From: Mycobacteriales bacterium
Lineage (GTDB): Bacteria > Actinomycetota > Actinomycetes > Mycobacteriales > SCTD01
Assembly (NCBI GenBank): GCA_030447385.1
Contig: JAUJOY010000003.1
Location: 423,457-487,456, forward strand
DNA length: 64,000 bases
Reading direction: 5' to 3'
Position 1 is the first letter of the stretch. Each line of letters starts with the position of its first letter. The translations under genes and the position numbers were made by a program. Positions 40,956 to 48,706 of the stretch are shown piece by piece. The notes beneath the pieces are model-generated. The model did no database searches and was not told the origin of the DNA. It saw only the letters and a list, made by a program, of their open reading frames with translations.

Positions 40956-41555
40956 ATGACCGTCCACGAGCACCGCGTCCTCCGCTCCGAGGTCGTCTAC
41001 GAGGGCCGGATCATCTCGGTCCGCAAGGACGTCGTGAGCATGCCGGGTGACACCAGCTCGCAGCGCGACGTGGTGCAGCACCCCGGTGCCGTCGGCGTGC
41101 TCGCCCTGGACGCCCGCAACCGGGTGCTGCTCGTGTCGCAGTACCGCCACCCCGTGGGTCGCCGCCTCGAGGAGCTGCCGGCCGGGCTGCTGGACGTCGA
41201 CGGCGAGCCGGCACTGGACGCGGCGCAGCGTGAGCTGGCCGAGGAGGCCGGCCTGGCTGCGGACACCTGGCACGTCCTCGTCGACACGCTGACCAGCCCG
41301 GGCATGACCGACGAGGCGATCCGGGTCTTCCTCGCCCGCGACGTGTCCGAGGTCCACCGCGACGTCCAGGAGCACGAGGAGCTCGACATGACGACCGCCT
41401 GGGTGGACCTCGACGAGGCCGTGAGCCGGGTGCTGTCCGGCGACATCGAGAACGCGATGTGCGTCGTCGGCGTGCTGGCAGCCGACCGCGCGGTGCGGGA
41501 CGGGTTCACCCGGCTGCGGCCCGCGGATGTGCGGTGGCCGGCCCGGAAGGGCTAG
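40956..41555 (+). CDS. NUDIX hydrolase (ADP-ribose pyrophosphatase type)
   Basis: A 199-residue protein with an ADP-ribose-pyrophosphatase-like N-terminus (VVYEGRIISVRKDVVSMPG), the ELPAGLLD segment and the Nudix box (GEPALDAAQRELAEEAGL). Its position directly after pyrG is conserved (Rv1700 in Mycobacterium, an ADP-ribose pyrophosphatase). ATG 40956 is chosen; GAGACT (40944-40949), six bases upstream, is a plausible leaderless -10. Four bases overlap the convergent acetyltransferase gene. Confidence 0.92.
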   Translation: MTVHEHRVLRSEVVYEGRIISVRKDVVSMPGDTSSQRDVVQHPGAVGVLALDARNRVLLVSQYRHPVGRRLEELPAGLLDVDGEPALDAAQRELAEEAGLAADTWHVLVDTLTSPGMTDEAIRVFLARDVSEVHRDVQEHEELDMTTAWVDLDEAVSRVLSGDIENAMCVVGVLAADRAVRDGFTRLRPADVRWPARKG

Positions 41556-42484
41556 AAGTACCAGCCGCTCGGGATCCAGAGCTCCGGCGGGTGGGGCATC
41601 CCCGAGACGAACAGCGGCCCTGCGGGCCGAACCCGCAGCCGAGCCGCGAGAGCGAGCCGGACCGCCCAGTCCTGGCCGGCCGTGAGCCCGTGCAGCTCCA
41701 CCTTCGGTCCGCTCCCGGCGAGGAAGCGCCACAGCAGCTGCTCTGCTGCCCGGCGGTCGGTCGCGCCGAGCATGCGCAGGCGCCCGGCCTGGTAGAGGAC
41801 GTAACCCCGCCCCCCGCCGCCGTCGACGACCTCCAGGGTGGCCCCCTGCCCGAGCAGGAAGGCGACGTCCTCGGCGCGCGACCCCCGCAGACTCTCGTCG
41901 ACCGACGCCACCAGCTCCAGATCACCGGCGCCGGCGGCCCTGCCCGCCAAGCCGGTCGGGATCGCCGAGCGGTCGACCTCGCCCTCCGCGCTCATCGCCG
42001 GGTGGACAGCCAGCCCGGCCGAGGAGTACAGCCGGACCGCCCGAGGATCCGTGGACGCCATGATCATGCGGACGTCCGCATCCCGGGAGTACGGAAGCGC
42101 CGCCTCCAGCAGCCGCCGGCCCAGGCCGTGGCTCTGGGCCCCGGGATGCACGAACAGCATGGACAGGCCCCAGAAGGAGCTCCGGCGGATGGACTGGGCC
42201 ACGCCGACGACCGCGTCGCCCTCCACGGCCACGAAGGCGCCCTGCGGGTCGCGCTCGAGGAAGCGCTCGGTGCGCCGCCGGAACTGCCGCCACGCCTCGT
42301 CCGGCATCGGGGCGGGCTCGCGTCCCTGCGCCCGCTCTTCGGCCTGACCGGAGGCCCTCACCACGTCCATCGCGCCGGCCACGTCGGAGCGGGTCATGGC
42401 GCGTACGTCGCCCACTGCCCCTCCCACTGCTCCCGCCCCTTCGCCTGTGCAGGTCCTCGCTGCGTACCGGCGGCTTAGGCTCAC
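41552..42484 (-). CDS. GNAT-family N-acetyltransferase
   Basis: An acetyltransferase of up to 310 residues. The acetyl-CoA motif is FVHPGAQSHGLGRRLLEAAL, followed by a strand with the typical ASTDPRAVRLYSSAGLAV. The C-terminal third may be a second, degenerate GNAT fold. The longest frame starts at GTG 42484, but the conserved part begins at VRAMTRSDV, so a start near 42398-42407 is more likely. Substrate unknown. It lies between the NUDIX gene and the disrupted ald locus, at the edge of the accessory region. Confidence 0.82.
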   Translation of the reverse strand: MSLSRRYAARTCTGEGAGAVGGAVGDVRAMTRSDVAGAMDVVRASGQAEERAQGREPAPMPDEAWRQFRRRTERFLERDPQGAFVAVEGDAVVGVAQSIRRSSFWGLSMLFVHPGAQSHGLGRRLLEAALPYSRDADVRMIMASTDPRAVRLYSSAGLAVHPAMSAEGEVDRSAIPTGLAGRAAGAGDLELVASVDESLRGSRAEDVAFLLGQGATLEVVDGGGGRGYVLYQAGRLRMLGATDRRAAEQLLWRFLAGSGPKVELHGLTAGQDWAVRLALAARLRVRPAGPLFVSGMPHPPELWIPSGWYF

Positions 42485-42487
42485 GGT
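42476..42487 (+). promoter_or_regulatory. Residual promoter of the disrupted alanine dehydrogenase gene
   Basis: TAGGCT at 42476-42481, followed by six bases and ATG 42488 (a 27-codon frame). It points toward the ald remnant at 42553. The promoter probably once drove ald with a leader of about 65 bases. Confidence 0.45.
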
Positions 42488-42552
42488 ATGCGTCCGGGTG
42501 CGGCAGCGAGCCGTTGCGGGGAGAGCGCCGGCGCGAAGCCCTCAGGCGCTGG

Positions 42553-42660
42553 ATGGCTGCGGTGCGCGTAGGCATCCCTCGGGAGGTCAAGAACCACGAG
42601 GCTCAACGTATAACGCCGCAGGTCAGGGGGCAGATCACGCCAAAAATGACAGTCGTTTGA
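42553..42660 (+). pseudogene. ald: Alanine dehydrogenase, N-terminal remnant only
   Basis: The frame from ATG 42553 (or GTG 42562) reads VRVGIPREVKNHE, the invariant start of alanine dehydrogenase (usual MRVGIPREVKNHEYRVAITP). It then continues AQRITPQV and loses similarity, stopping at 42658-42660. The remaining roughly 350 codons are not found anywhere in the window. In Streptomyces ald lies close to pyrG and the NUDIX gene, so this is its native place. The gene was therefore cut by an insertion, rearrangement or deletion, and the breakpoint near 42600-42625 marks the left edge of the accessory region. Confidence 0.8.
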
Positions 42661-42942
42661 CAGTTCAGGCCACCCACGTGAGCGTGCGTAGGCACCGTCC
42701 GGAGCCTCGTGTCGTCGTCAGGAACCGCGCGCGTCTGTGCCCGCGGGCTGCAAGCAGCTGCCCATCGCATCCGCGGCGCGCGGAGGCCGGAGGCCGGTGG
42801 CTGGGGCTTGGCCCGTTGCTCAGGACGCAACGTAGTGAAGTGGCAGACGCGCTGTGCTGGTGCGGCGATCGGGTGCCTGAACTTTCCCAAGGCCGCAGGG
42901 ATGCTTGTGCTGAGCCGGTCACGATGGGGTCATACTGGCCGC

Positions 42943-43236
42943 ATGACCGCCACGATCAAGATCGCCCGGTCCCGACCGTCGATCCGGGCAGCGCTCGCTG
43001 AGCTTTCGCCTGCAGAGTGCCAGCGGTTCGAGACAGAGTTCCAGCAGGCGGCACAGCAGGCCGGTGAACAGGTCGACCTCACGCCGTTGGACTCGGTTCT
43101 GGACCGCTGGGCGGGCAGAGCAACGATCCTCGCCAACCCGCTCAGCGAGCAGGAGCAGGAGTTGCTGGCCCGGTTCCGCGACGGTGACGATCGGGGCTCA
43201 TACGTGCGCGACGGGGACGGCTGGCGGCAGCTGTAG
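42943..43236 (+). CDS. Small actinobacterial protein resembling DUF6247
   Basis: A 97-residue protein (IRAALAELSPAECQRFETEF, LDSVLDRWAGRATILANPLS, ending RDGDGWRQL). The pattern fits the small DUF6247-type proteins common next to toxin-antitoxin genes in actinobacteria, but the match is from memory and partial. CATACT (42931-42936), six bases before ATG 42943, suggests a leaderless transcript. The next 280 bases (43237-43516) hold no recognisable gene; a RelE-type partner is not seen. Confidence 0.6.
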   Translation: MTATIKIARSRPSIRAALAELSPAECQRFETEFQQAAQQAGEQVDLTPLDSVLDRWAGRATILANPLSEQEQELLARFRDGDDRGSYVRDGDGWRQL

Positions 43237-43516
43237 GTGCCCGCTTTCCACGCTCCTTAGATTAGGTGGAGTCCCGAAGCTGAGCGTCGGCAAGATGCCC
43301 TGGAGCGACCGCCGCTCAAGCGAGGAAGCGGGCCAAGCTCGGAACTCGGCGGCCGAGGTCGGCCCAACGATCTCGGCCAGTCGCGAGTCGTCGGCCTCGG
43401 CCAGAGCGTCGCTAGCACGTTCTGACTCACGGCAGTCGCGGAGCCGGTCGGCAGCAGATGGTCACGGGGGTCATGATGGTTGACCGAGGTACCGCCCAAC
43501 ACGACCTCGGAGTCTG

Positions 43517-43651
43517 ATGCTGCTGGCAGATGCCGCCCTGCGCGATGTGGCTGAGCGCCGCCGCCGTCTCGAGCAGCTGCTGGACCCGTACGCACTGGGC
43601 GTCGGCCCGGAGATCGGCGATGAGGAGGTCATGCGGCGGGCTCGCCGGTGA
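43517..43651 (+). pseudogene. VapB-type antitoxin, N-terminally truncated
   Basis: A 44-codon frame (LLADAALRDVAERRRRLEQL ... EEVMRRARR) matching the C-terminal helix of VapB antitoxins (typical -NAALRDVAERRR-). The ribbon-helix-helix DNA-binding N-terminus is missing. Its stop overlaps the next GTG (GTGA), as in vapBC operons. Confidence 0.6.
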
Positions 43652-43863
43652 CGCTGACAGCGGAGCCGGCCCGTCTGTACCGCATCGACACCTCGGCTGG
43701 GTCGGGTGGCCTCTGCCTCGTCCGCGCGCACTGGTCGCGGTACGCCCCGCTCGCCAGGTGGCGACGACGCCGGCCGCGGCACCGGCCTTTCCTGCAAGGT
43801 GTTCAGCGTCGCGTGGTCGCGGAGAACTGCCCCTCGGCCAGGTGTACCCGCGTCAGCCGGTAG
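43648..43863 (+). pseudogene. VapC-type PIN-domain toxin, broken N-terminal fragment
   Basis: A GTG frame reading EPARLYRIDTSAGSGGL, close to the PIN-domain opening (YLIDTSA...), where the Asp is the first metal ligand. Similarity fades after about 35 residues, and the later acidic residues are absent. The fragment's end overlaps the convergent frnE remnant. A VapC nuclease cut would need all acidic residues, so the fragment should be inactive. Confidence 0.5.
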
Positions 43864-44211
43864 GCAAGCCGGTCCTGCACGCCGTGCTCCCTCACCAGGT
43901 GCAGCAGCCGGTGCGCGTCGAAGGTGTTCGCCGGGCGTACGCGGTCGAACCGGCCGTGCACGCCCGCTCGCTCGGCGGCAGCGCTGATCCGTCCGACCAT
44001 GACCTTGCGCCCCGCGGGCTGGTGCCCGTACCTACTGGCGAGCTGCGAGCTGTACTTGCCGTCGCGCACCGCGGGCGCACCAGGATCGAAGCTGCGCCAC
44101 ACGACGGTTCACCTCGTCGGCGTGCGCGAAGCTGAGAAGTGCCTGGTCCAGGTGGGTGTTGCCGATCGCGCACCACGGGCAGAACAGATCCGACCACAGG
44201 TCGATGCTCAT
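43803..44211 (-). pseudogene. DsbA/FrnE-family oxidoreductase, frameshifted and C-terminally truncated
   Basis: ATG 44211 (minus) gives MSIDLWSDLFCPWCAIGN with the CPWC active-site motif. After HADEV the frame changes, continuing as VWRSFDPGAPAV ... FDAHRLLHLVREHGVQDRLA and stopping at 43803 well before the family's usual end. The start overlaps the stop of the HAD gene (ATGA), so it was part of a minus-strand operon. Confidence 0.75.
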
Positions 44212-44894
44212 TGGGTGAGCAGGCCGTGGGCGACCTCACCCAGCGTCGAGCCGAACACATCCGGTGCGGTGAACACGTCCGGCCACGGCGTGCCGTGACG
44301 GTCGATCCAGCCGGTGGTCATGTTGACGGCGGAAGCGCCGTTCAGGTCCCACGGATGCACGGCCACCATGGCGCAGCTCTCCAGCGGGACCGTGCACTGC
44401 TCGGCCGCGTACCGGTAGGCGTTCGGGTGCGGCTTCCACCGGCCAGCGTCATCGACCGACAGGCGCTGGTCCACCAGGTCTGCGACGCCGGCCCGCTCGA
44501 GCAACTTCTCGCTCTGCGGCAGTGACCCGTTCGTCAGCGTCACGATGCGTACGCCGGCAGAGGCCAGGAGTCGCAGGCCGGTCGGGACGTCGGGGTGGAC
44601 GTCGAGGGCCTTCACGCCGTCGAGGACCGTCGCGACGGCGTCGCCCACCGGCACCGTCAGGGCGCCGACGTGGCTCAGCAGTCCGGTGAGCACGGCGGGG
44701 CTGACCACGGCGAACGTGCGCGCGGAGCCTGCCGCGGCAAGGGCGAACCCGTCGCGCAGCGTGCCGGCGAACCATGTCTCGAGCAGGTGCGCGGGGGCGC
44801 CGACGTCGGTGAAGCGGATCCGTAGCGGCTCAAGGTCGGACAGGGTCTCCTTGACATCCAGGACGACCAGCTCCGGCACGGGCATCCCCGTCAA
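44208..44894 (-). CDS. HAD hydrolase, haloacid dehalogenase type II
   Basis: A 228-residue protein (225 if ATG 44885 is the true start). Motif I is VVLDVKETL (nucleophile Asp), motif II TLTNGS, motif III KPHPNAYRYA, and the last acidic motif falls in VAVHPWDLNGA. It resembles 2-haloacid dehalogenases, but the substrate is not predictable; many relatives are phosphatases. It is the only apparently intact gene in a small minus-strand operon, flanked by the broken SRPBCC and frnE genes. Confidence 0.78.
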   Translation of the reverse strand: MTGMPVPELVVLDVKETLSDLEPLRIRFTDVGAPAHLLETWFAGTLRDGFALAAAGSARTFAVVSPAVLTGLLSHVGALTVPVGDAVATVLDGVKALDVHPDVPTGLRLLASAGVRIVTLTNGSLPQSEKLLERAGVADLVDQRLSVDDAGRWKPHPNAYRYAAEQCTVPLESCAMVAVHPWDLNGASAVNMTTGWIDRHGTPWPDVFTAPDVFGSTLGEVAHGLLTQ

Positions 44895-45284
44895 CTTCCG
44901 CCGTCGAGGTGGGACTTCAGGCCCTGCACGTCGCCCTCGGTCGACGAGCCGATGAGTCCGGCCAGGTCGTCGGGCGTGATCTCGGTGCTGTACACGACGA
45001 GGCTGCTGTGCGGACCGTCCTCGAGCACATCGACCGTTCCCAGGTGGTGCTCCACCGCCATGCCGCCCGTGAAGGGGTACTGGAGGCGACGCACGTCACC
45101 GTCGACGTTGACGACGTCCTCCTCGAGCTGATGGCCCCCAGCGAGCGTGCAGCTGCGGATGCCGTCCCCGCCGTGGCGTGCTCGAACCGGGGAACCAGGC
45201 CGAGATGCCGACCGCGTCCGACACGACCTTCCACACCTCGTCAGCTGCTCGGGCGATGCGGACGGTGGAGCACAGCGATGCCAT
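44891..45284 (-). pseudogene. SRPBCC (START-like) family protein with one frameshift
   Basis: N-terminus CSTVRIARAADEVWKVVSD, continuing AVGISAWFPG, in one frame (from 45284). The continuation DGIRSCTLAGGHQLEEDVVN, then RRLQYPFTGG and VVYSTEITPDDLAGL, is in another, with the shift near 45175. Joined, they make a full-length protein of about 130 residues of the polyketide-cyclase/lipid-transport-like fold. A single change could restore it, so a sequencing error is possible. Confidence 0.75.
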
Positions 45285-45430
45285 GGGGGTGCCTTCCTCG
45301 GATGTCGTCGGGCCTGTCTGTCCGTCCGCAGGTCACCGAGTCAACCAAGCGGTACGCACACGGTCACCTCGGATGCGAAGGCGGGGTCCAGAGCCCGTCC
45401 TTGACCCACTGTGGTCCGCAAGGCTGGCTG

Positions 45431-45928
45431 CCCGCGCCTGCGGCGATCGAGAACTTCACCGAGTCCCTGCGCGTCGAACTCAAGCACACGCAGGTCGACA
45501 TCGCGCTCTGCCAGGGCCACATGCCGGGGGTGAACACCCCGCAGTTCGACTGGGTGCTGCACCGCGGCATCGAGCACCACCCCATGCCCGTACCGCCGAT
45601 CTACCAGCCAGAGGTCGCCGCCCGCGCCGTCGCTCACGTCGCCGAACACCCGCGACGCACGATGTGGGTCGGGCTGCCGACGGCGCTCACGATACTGGGC
45701 AACCGGGTCGCGCCGTCACTGCTCGACTGGTACCTCGCCAAGACGAACGTGATGGGTCAGCAGTCACCCGATCACGACCCGCCTGGCGAGCAGTCCAACA
45801 CCTGGAAGCCGGTGTACGGCGCCGAGGTCAGGGTGCACGGCAACTTCGATGAGCAGGCGCACGCCCACAGCCCCGAACTGTGGATCAGCCGGGCCGCGGC
45901 GGCCCGGAAGCGCAAGCAGGCAAAGTAG
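45431..45928 (+). pseudogene. Short-chain dehydrogenase, C-terminal fragment
   Basis: About 165 codons reading IENFTESLRVELKHTQVDI, MPGVNTPQFDWVLHRG, PPIYQPEVAARAVAHVAEHP and a C-terminal tail typical of one actinobacterial SDR group. The first 150 or so residues, with the cofactor motif and active-site Ser/Tyr, are absent. The preceding 150 bases (45285-45430) do not supply them. Confidence 0.75.
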
Positions 45929-47454
45929 ATCCCCGGTCACGCCTGGCCTCAGCCGCGGCGACAACGAGGGTGGAGCTCGGCGCGAGCCGGCGCAGGTGTC
46001 GACGTGCGGACGAGCGGCCGCTAGCCGGCGGTGATCTTCGGGCGCGACACGGGCCGTAGATGCGTCCGCTGGGGTGGATGAGGGACAGCGAGGTGGATCG
46101 TAAAGGGCGTTCCACAGGATTCGGTGCGCAGCGCATCGGCTGTCCTCGGCTGGTGGCGGGCTGCGCGCAGCAGCTGGTGGGGTTGCCGAGAACGCTTGCG
46201 GTGGCGAGCAGCGTGGCTGCTCGATCTGGCCGTCGCGATTGCGGCGATGACCTGGCCGTAGCGCGACCAGTGACGCGGAAGTGTCGCGGCTGATCACCAC
46301 GCTCGCCGCCGACGTGGACGTCTGGCCGCGATCCGCAGCGCCAGGCGTAGGTAGACGGCCGAGGCGATGGCGGAGGCGATGACGGCCAGGGCCAGGCAGA
46401 GCAGGAGCGGGGTGGTGACCTGCAGGAGCACGCGCCAAGCGACCTGCGCGCGTCGAAGCAGTCCAGGGGCATCCCCACAGCGATGAGCGCGGCGTGCGGC
46501 CGTTGCCGTTCCCGTAGGCCGTCGGCGGTGCTGACGGCAAGGGTCACCGGCAAGCCGCCGACCAGGATGACGGTGACCAGCCCGACGAGGCGCTGTCTTC
46601 GCTGCGATAGGCGCCGATCCTCTGGTCGGCTTGGTCGAGCTCGAACTCATCGCCCTGGCCAGCGACCTGCTCGCCGGTGGAGAGGCGCGCACCTGGGGTC
46701 TGCGTGCTCCAGGTGTCGCCCAGGGCGCTGCGGGCGGCTTCGACCACATCGTCACCTGTGAACACACCCCGTCCACGAAACCGTCGCCACCGCGATGCCG
46801 GCGGTGTCGCCGCGTGGGTCGCGGCCGAGTCGGTGATCGGCTGGCTGCGCGCGGAGGCGCCAGGTAGGTGGCGGCTGCGGCGGTTGCGGCGATGACGGTG
46901 TAGCCCGACCAGGGCAGCGGAACGTTCACGCCGCCCAGGCGTAGGTAGACGCTGGGGATGAGCACGGTCGACAGTTCCGGGGGGGACCTGCAGGACGTCG
47001 AGGGTGATGAGCGCGGCGTGCGGCCGTTGCCGGACGTCGGCGGTGGTTGGTGGAGGTGCCAGCGAAGGCATGATGCGCCCGTTGGGGACCGGCCTGACCC
47101 TGCGGTATCGTCGTGCCGTCGTCGCCACCGCGATGCCCGTGAGTGGGGCCACTGGAGGCGCGTCCGCTGTGCAAGATCTGCGATCCCCCGGTGAAGGACC
47201 GCCCGCATCAGTTCCGGGGGACGTCGAGGGTGAGGCCGGGCTGGACTCGGTTGGGGGAGGTGAGCAGCTGCATGCGCCCGGCCTGCCGGCGAGCGCCCGA
47301 TGTGCGCCCGGCAGCCGGCGAGCGTGCCAGCGCGTCGCAGTCGATGCCGCGCTGACCGGCTGGTACGCCGGGTCGTAGGCCCCACCGTCGGCAGCTGCGC
47401 GGCGTCCAGGTGAAGACCTGAGCTGATCGCCGCCAGGATCTCGGCACGGCCGCG
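45929..47454. other. Decayed region with no intact gene
   Basis: Reading frames here are short or look like shadows. Minus-strand fragments suggest remains of small membrane proteins: SVYLRLGGVNVPLPWSGYT with a following hydrophobic run (about 46960-46850), and LLLCLALAVIASAIASAVYL (about 46420-46350). Another fragment reads DDVVEAARSALGDTWSTQTPG (about 46760-46690). These are spread over several frames. I do not recognise the families. Confidence 0.5.
46342..47031. repeat. Two diverged copies of one segment
   Basis: CAGGCGTAGGTAGACG occurs at 46342 and 46936. A 26-base match beginning GATGAGCGCGGCGTGCGG occurs at 46482 and 47006. Their order is the same but the inner spacing differs (140 versus 70 bases), so two tandem copies of a related gene decayed separately. 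Confidence 0.75.
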
Positions 47455-47906
47455 TCAGCGCGCAGCAGGTCGCGGATCGCCGTGGACCGGCCACGTGAAC
47501 CGCGGCTGTCCTCGCAGGGTTGCCGCTGGTGTGCGCCTGGCGGCCCACCCGCGGGCGTTCTCCACCGGACTGGACCGGGTGACGTGCCGACCGGTCAGGC
47601 GTTGGCACAGCGGGTTGTCACAGCGGTGACCCAGGACCGGGACGGCTTGCAGGTCCTCGACCCCGAACGTCAGGGCGCAGGCGAAGCGGTGCGCGATGAC
47701 GACCACGTCGCGGCCGTCGACCTCGTCGAGCCAGAACCGGCCGTGGCCGCGGGCGCTGACCGCGCCGGCCCACCACACCCAGCCCGATCCGCTGATGTGC
47801 CGAATCTTTGCCTGGTAGCGGGCGACGGTGCGGGGTCGCTGACCGCGGATCGCAGCACGTCCAGCGAGACGTCACTCAGCCCGGCGACCGGCACCTGCCG
47901 CCTCAC
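47455..47906 (-). pseudogene. HNH-nuclease-like protein, frameshifted
   Basis: Starts GTG 47906 (RRQVPVAGLSDVSLDVLRSA), then shifts frame near 47840 to RYQAKIRHISGSGWVWWAG, DGRDVVVIAHRFACALTFGV and VLGHRCDNPLCQRL, resembling HNH-type proteins of actinobacterial plasmids. The expected C-terminus after AARRTPAA is not clear. Its start overlaps the stop of the upstream small gene (GTGA). Confidence 0.6.
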
Positions 47907-48285
47907 TCCCGGTCAGCTGGGGTGCAGCCGGGCGCTAGATCCTCGGGCTTCGGTGGCATGGCCGGGTGCAGCCGCGCCACGCTCGCCGTCTCGGCTGCGG
48001 CCGTCGTGGTGCTGCGGACCAGCCGGCGGACCTGCGCGACGTCGAGCTCGCACAGCTCCGCGACCCCGTTGAGGTCGATGCCCTCCTCGAGCAGCTCGCG
48101 CAGCGCCTAGCCGACCTCGGTGTTCGCCTGCTGCATCACCTGCTCCGCTGCGGCGTGCTGCTCGAGCAGCACGAACCCCGGGCGGTGGCCTGCTCGACCT
48201 GGTTGTCCCGGGCTGCCCGGTTGCGGTCCAGCACGACCCGGCGTTGCCGTGCCCGGCTCAACGCCGTCTGCTTCTGACTGGCCAT
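47903..48285 (-). pseudogene. Plasmid/ICE-type small helical protein with an in-frame stop and a frameshift
   Basis: ATG 48285 with GGAGGACAGGG upstream reads ASQKQTALSRARQRRVVLDR, then shifts frame to LLEQHAAAEQVMQQANTEVG. An in-frame TAG follows, then the frame continues LRELLEEGIDLNGVAELC and LDVAQVRRLVR before the natural TGA at 47903. Proteins of this form, a charged helix plus a C-terminal HTH-like segment, commonly lie divergent from MobF relaxase genes in actinobacterial plasmids, as here. Confidence 0.65.
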
Positions 48286-48706
48286 CCCTGTCCTCCTCAC
48301 CGCCGGGGCGTTCCCGCCGCCCCTGTGCCGGTCGTGTCCCGTCGGATCAGAGCACGCACCACCGACACCGCACCGGCAGTTGGGCGAGGGACTCGCCAGC
48401 CCAGCCGGACCGCGGACCGCTGGCGTCTCCGCACGCCCCTTGGCCTCACTGCCCGAAGGGAGCACGCCGAGCCGCCCGCGTCACCGGTCGCCGGCGCCCA
48501 ACCACCGCGCGGCCCCGGCGCCACCGGTCACCCGGCTCCACCCGCAAGATCACGAACCAGGCAACCCCAAGATCCTTCCGCGGCCTAACGTTCATGATCA
48601 CCACCAGATCCGACCTACACACCTCTTGCATCATGGTAACGACAGGGTAACGGGGTTGATCATGGGCGGCGGTGACGTCCTACCCGGTTGCGATCGTCCG
48701 GGGGTG
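48286..48706. promoter_or_regulatory. Divergent intergenic region, candidate oriT and relaxase promoter
   Basis: The 420 bases between the divergent small gene and the relaxase gene hold several dyads. ACCGGT...ACCGGT (48483-48528) includes inner GGCGCC arms. GGTAACG is a direct repeat 11 bp apart (48635 and 48646). ATGATCA (48594-48600) and TGATCAT (48657-48663) form an inverted pair. MobF relaxases usually have oriT just upstream of their gene, so this is the likely place; no nic site can be assigned from sequence alone. Confidence 0.4.

Noticed and set aside
42488..42571. 27-codon frame directly after a good -10 element
   Set aside because: No typical leader-peptide composition; more likely 5' leader of the former ald transcript.
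42600..42660. attL site of an integrase next to the ald breakpoint
   Set aside because: No tRNA end, no integrase gene and no matching direct repeat elsewhere in the window; cannot be supported.
45929..48285. Insertion sequence or transposase remnants
   Set aside because: No DDE motif, no paired terminal inverted repeats and no target duplication could be found by eye.
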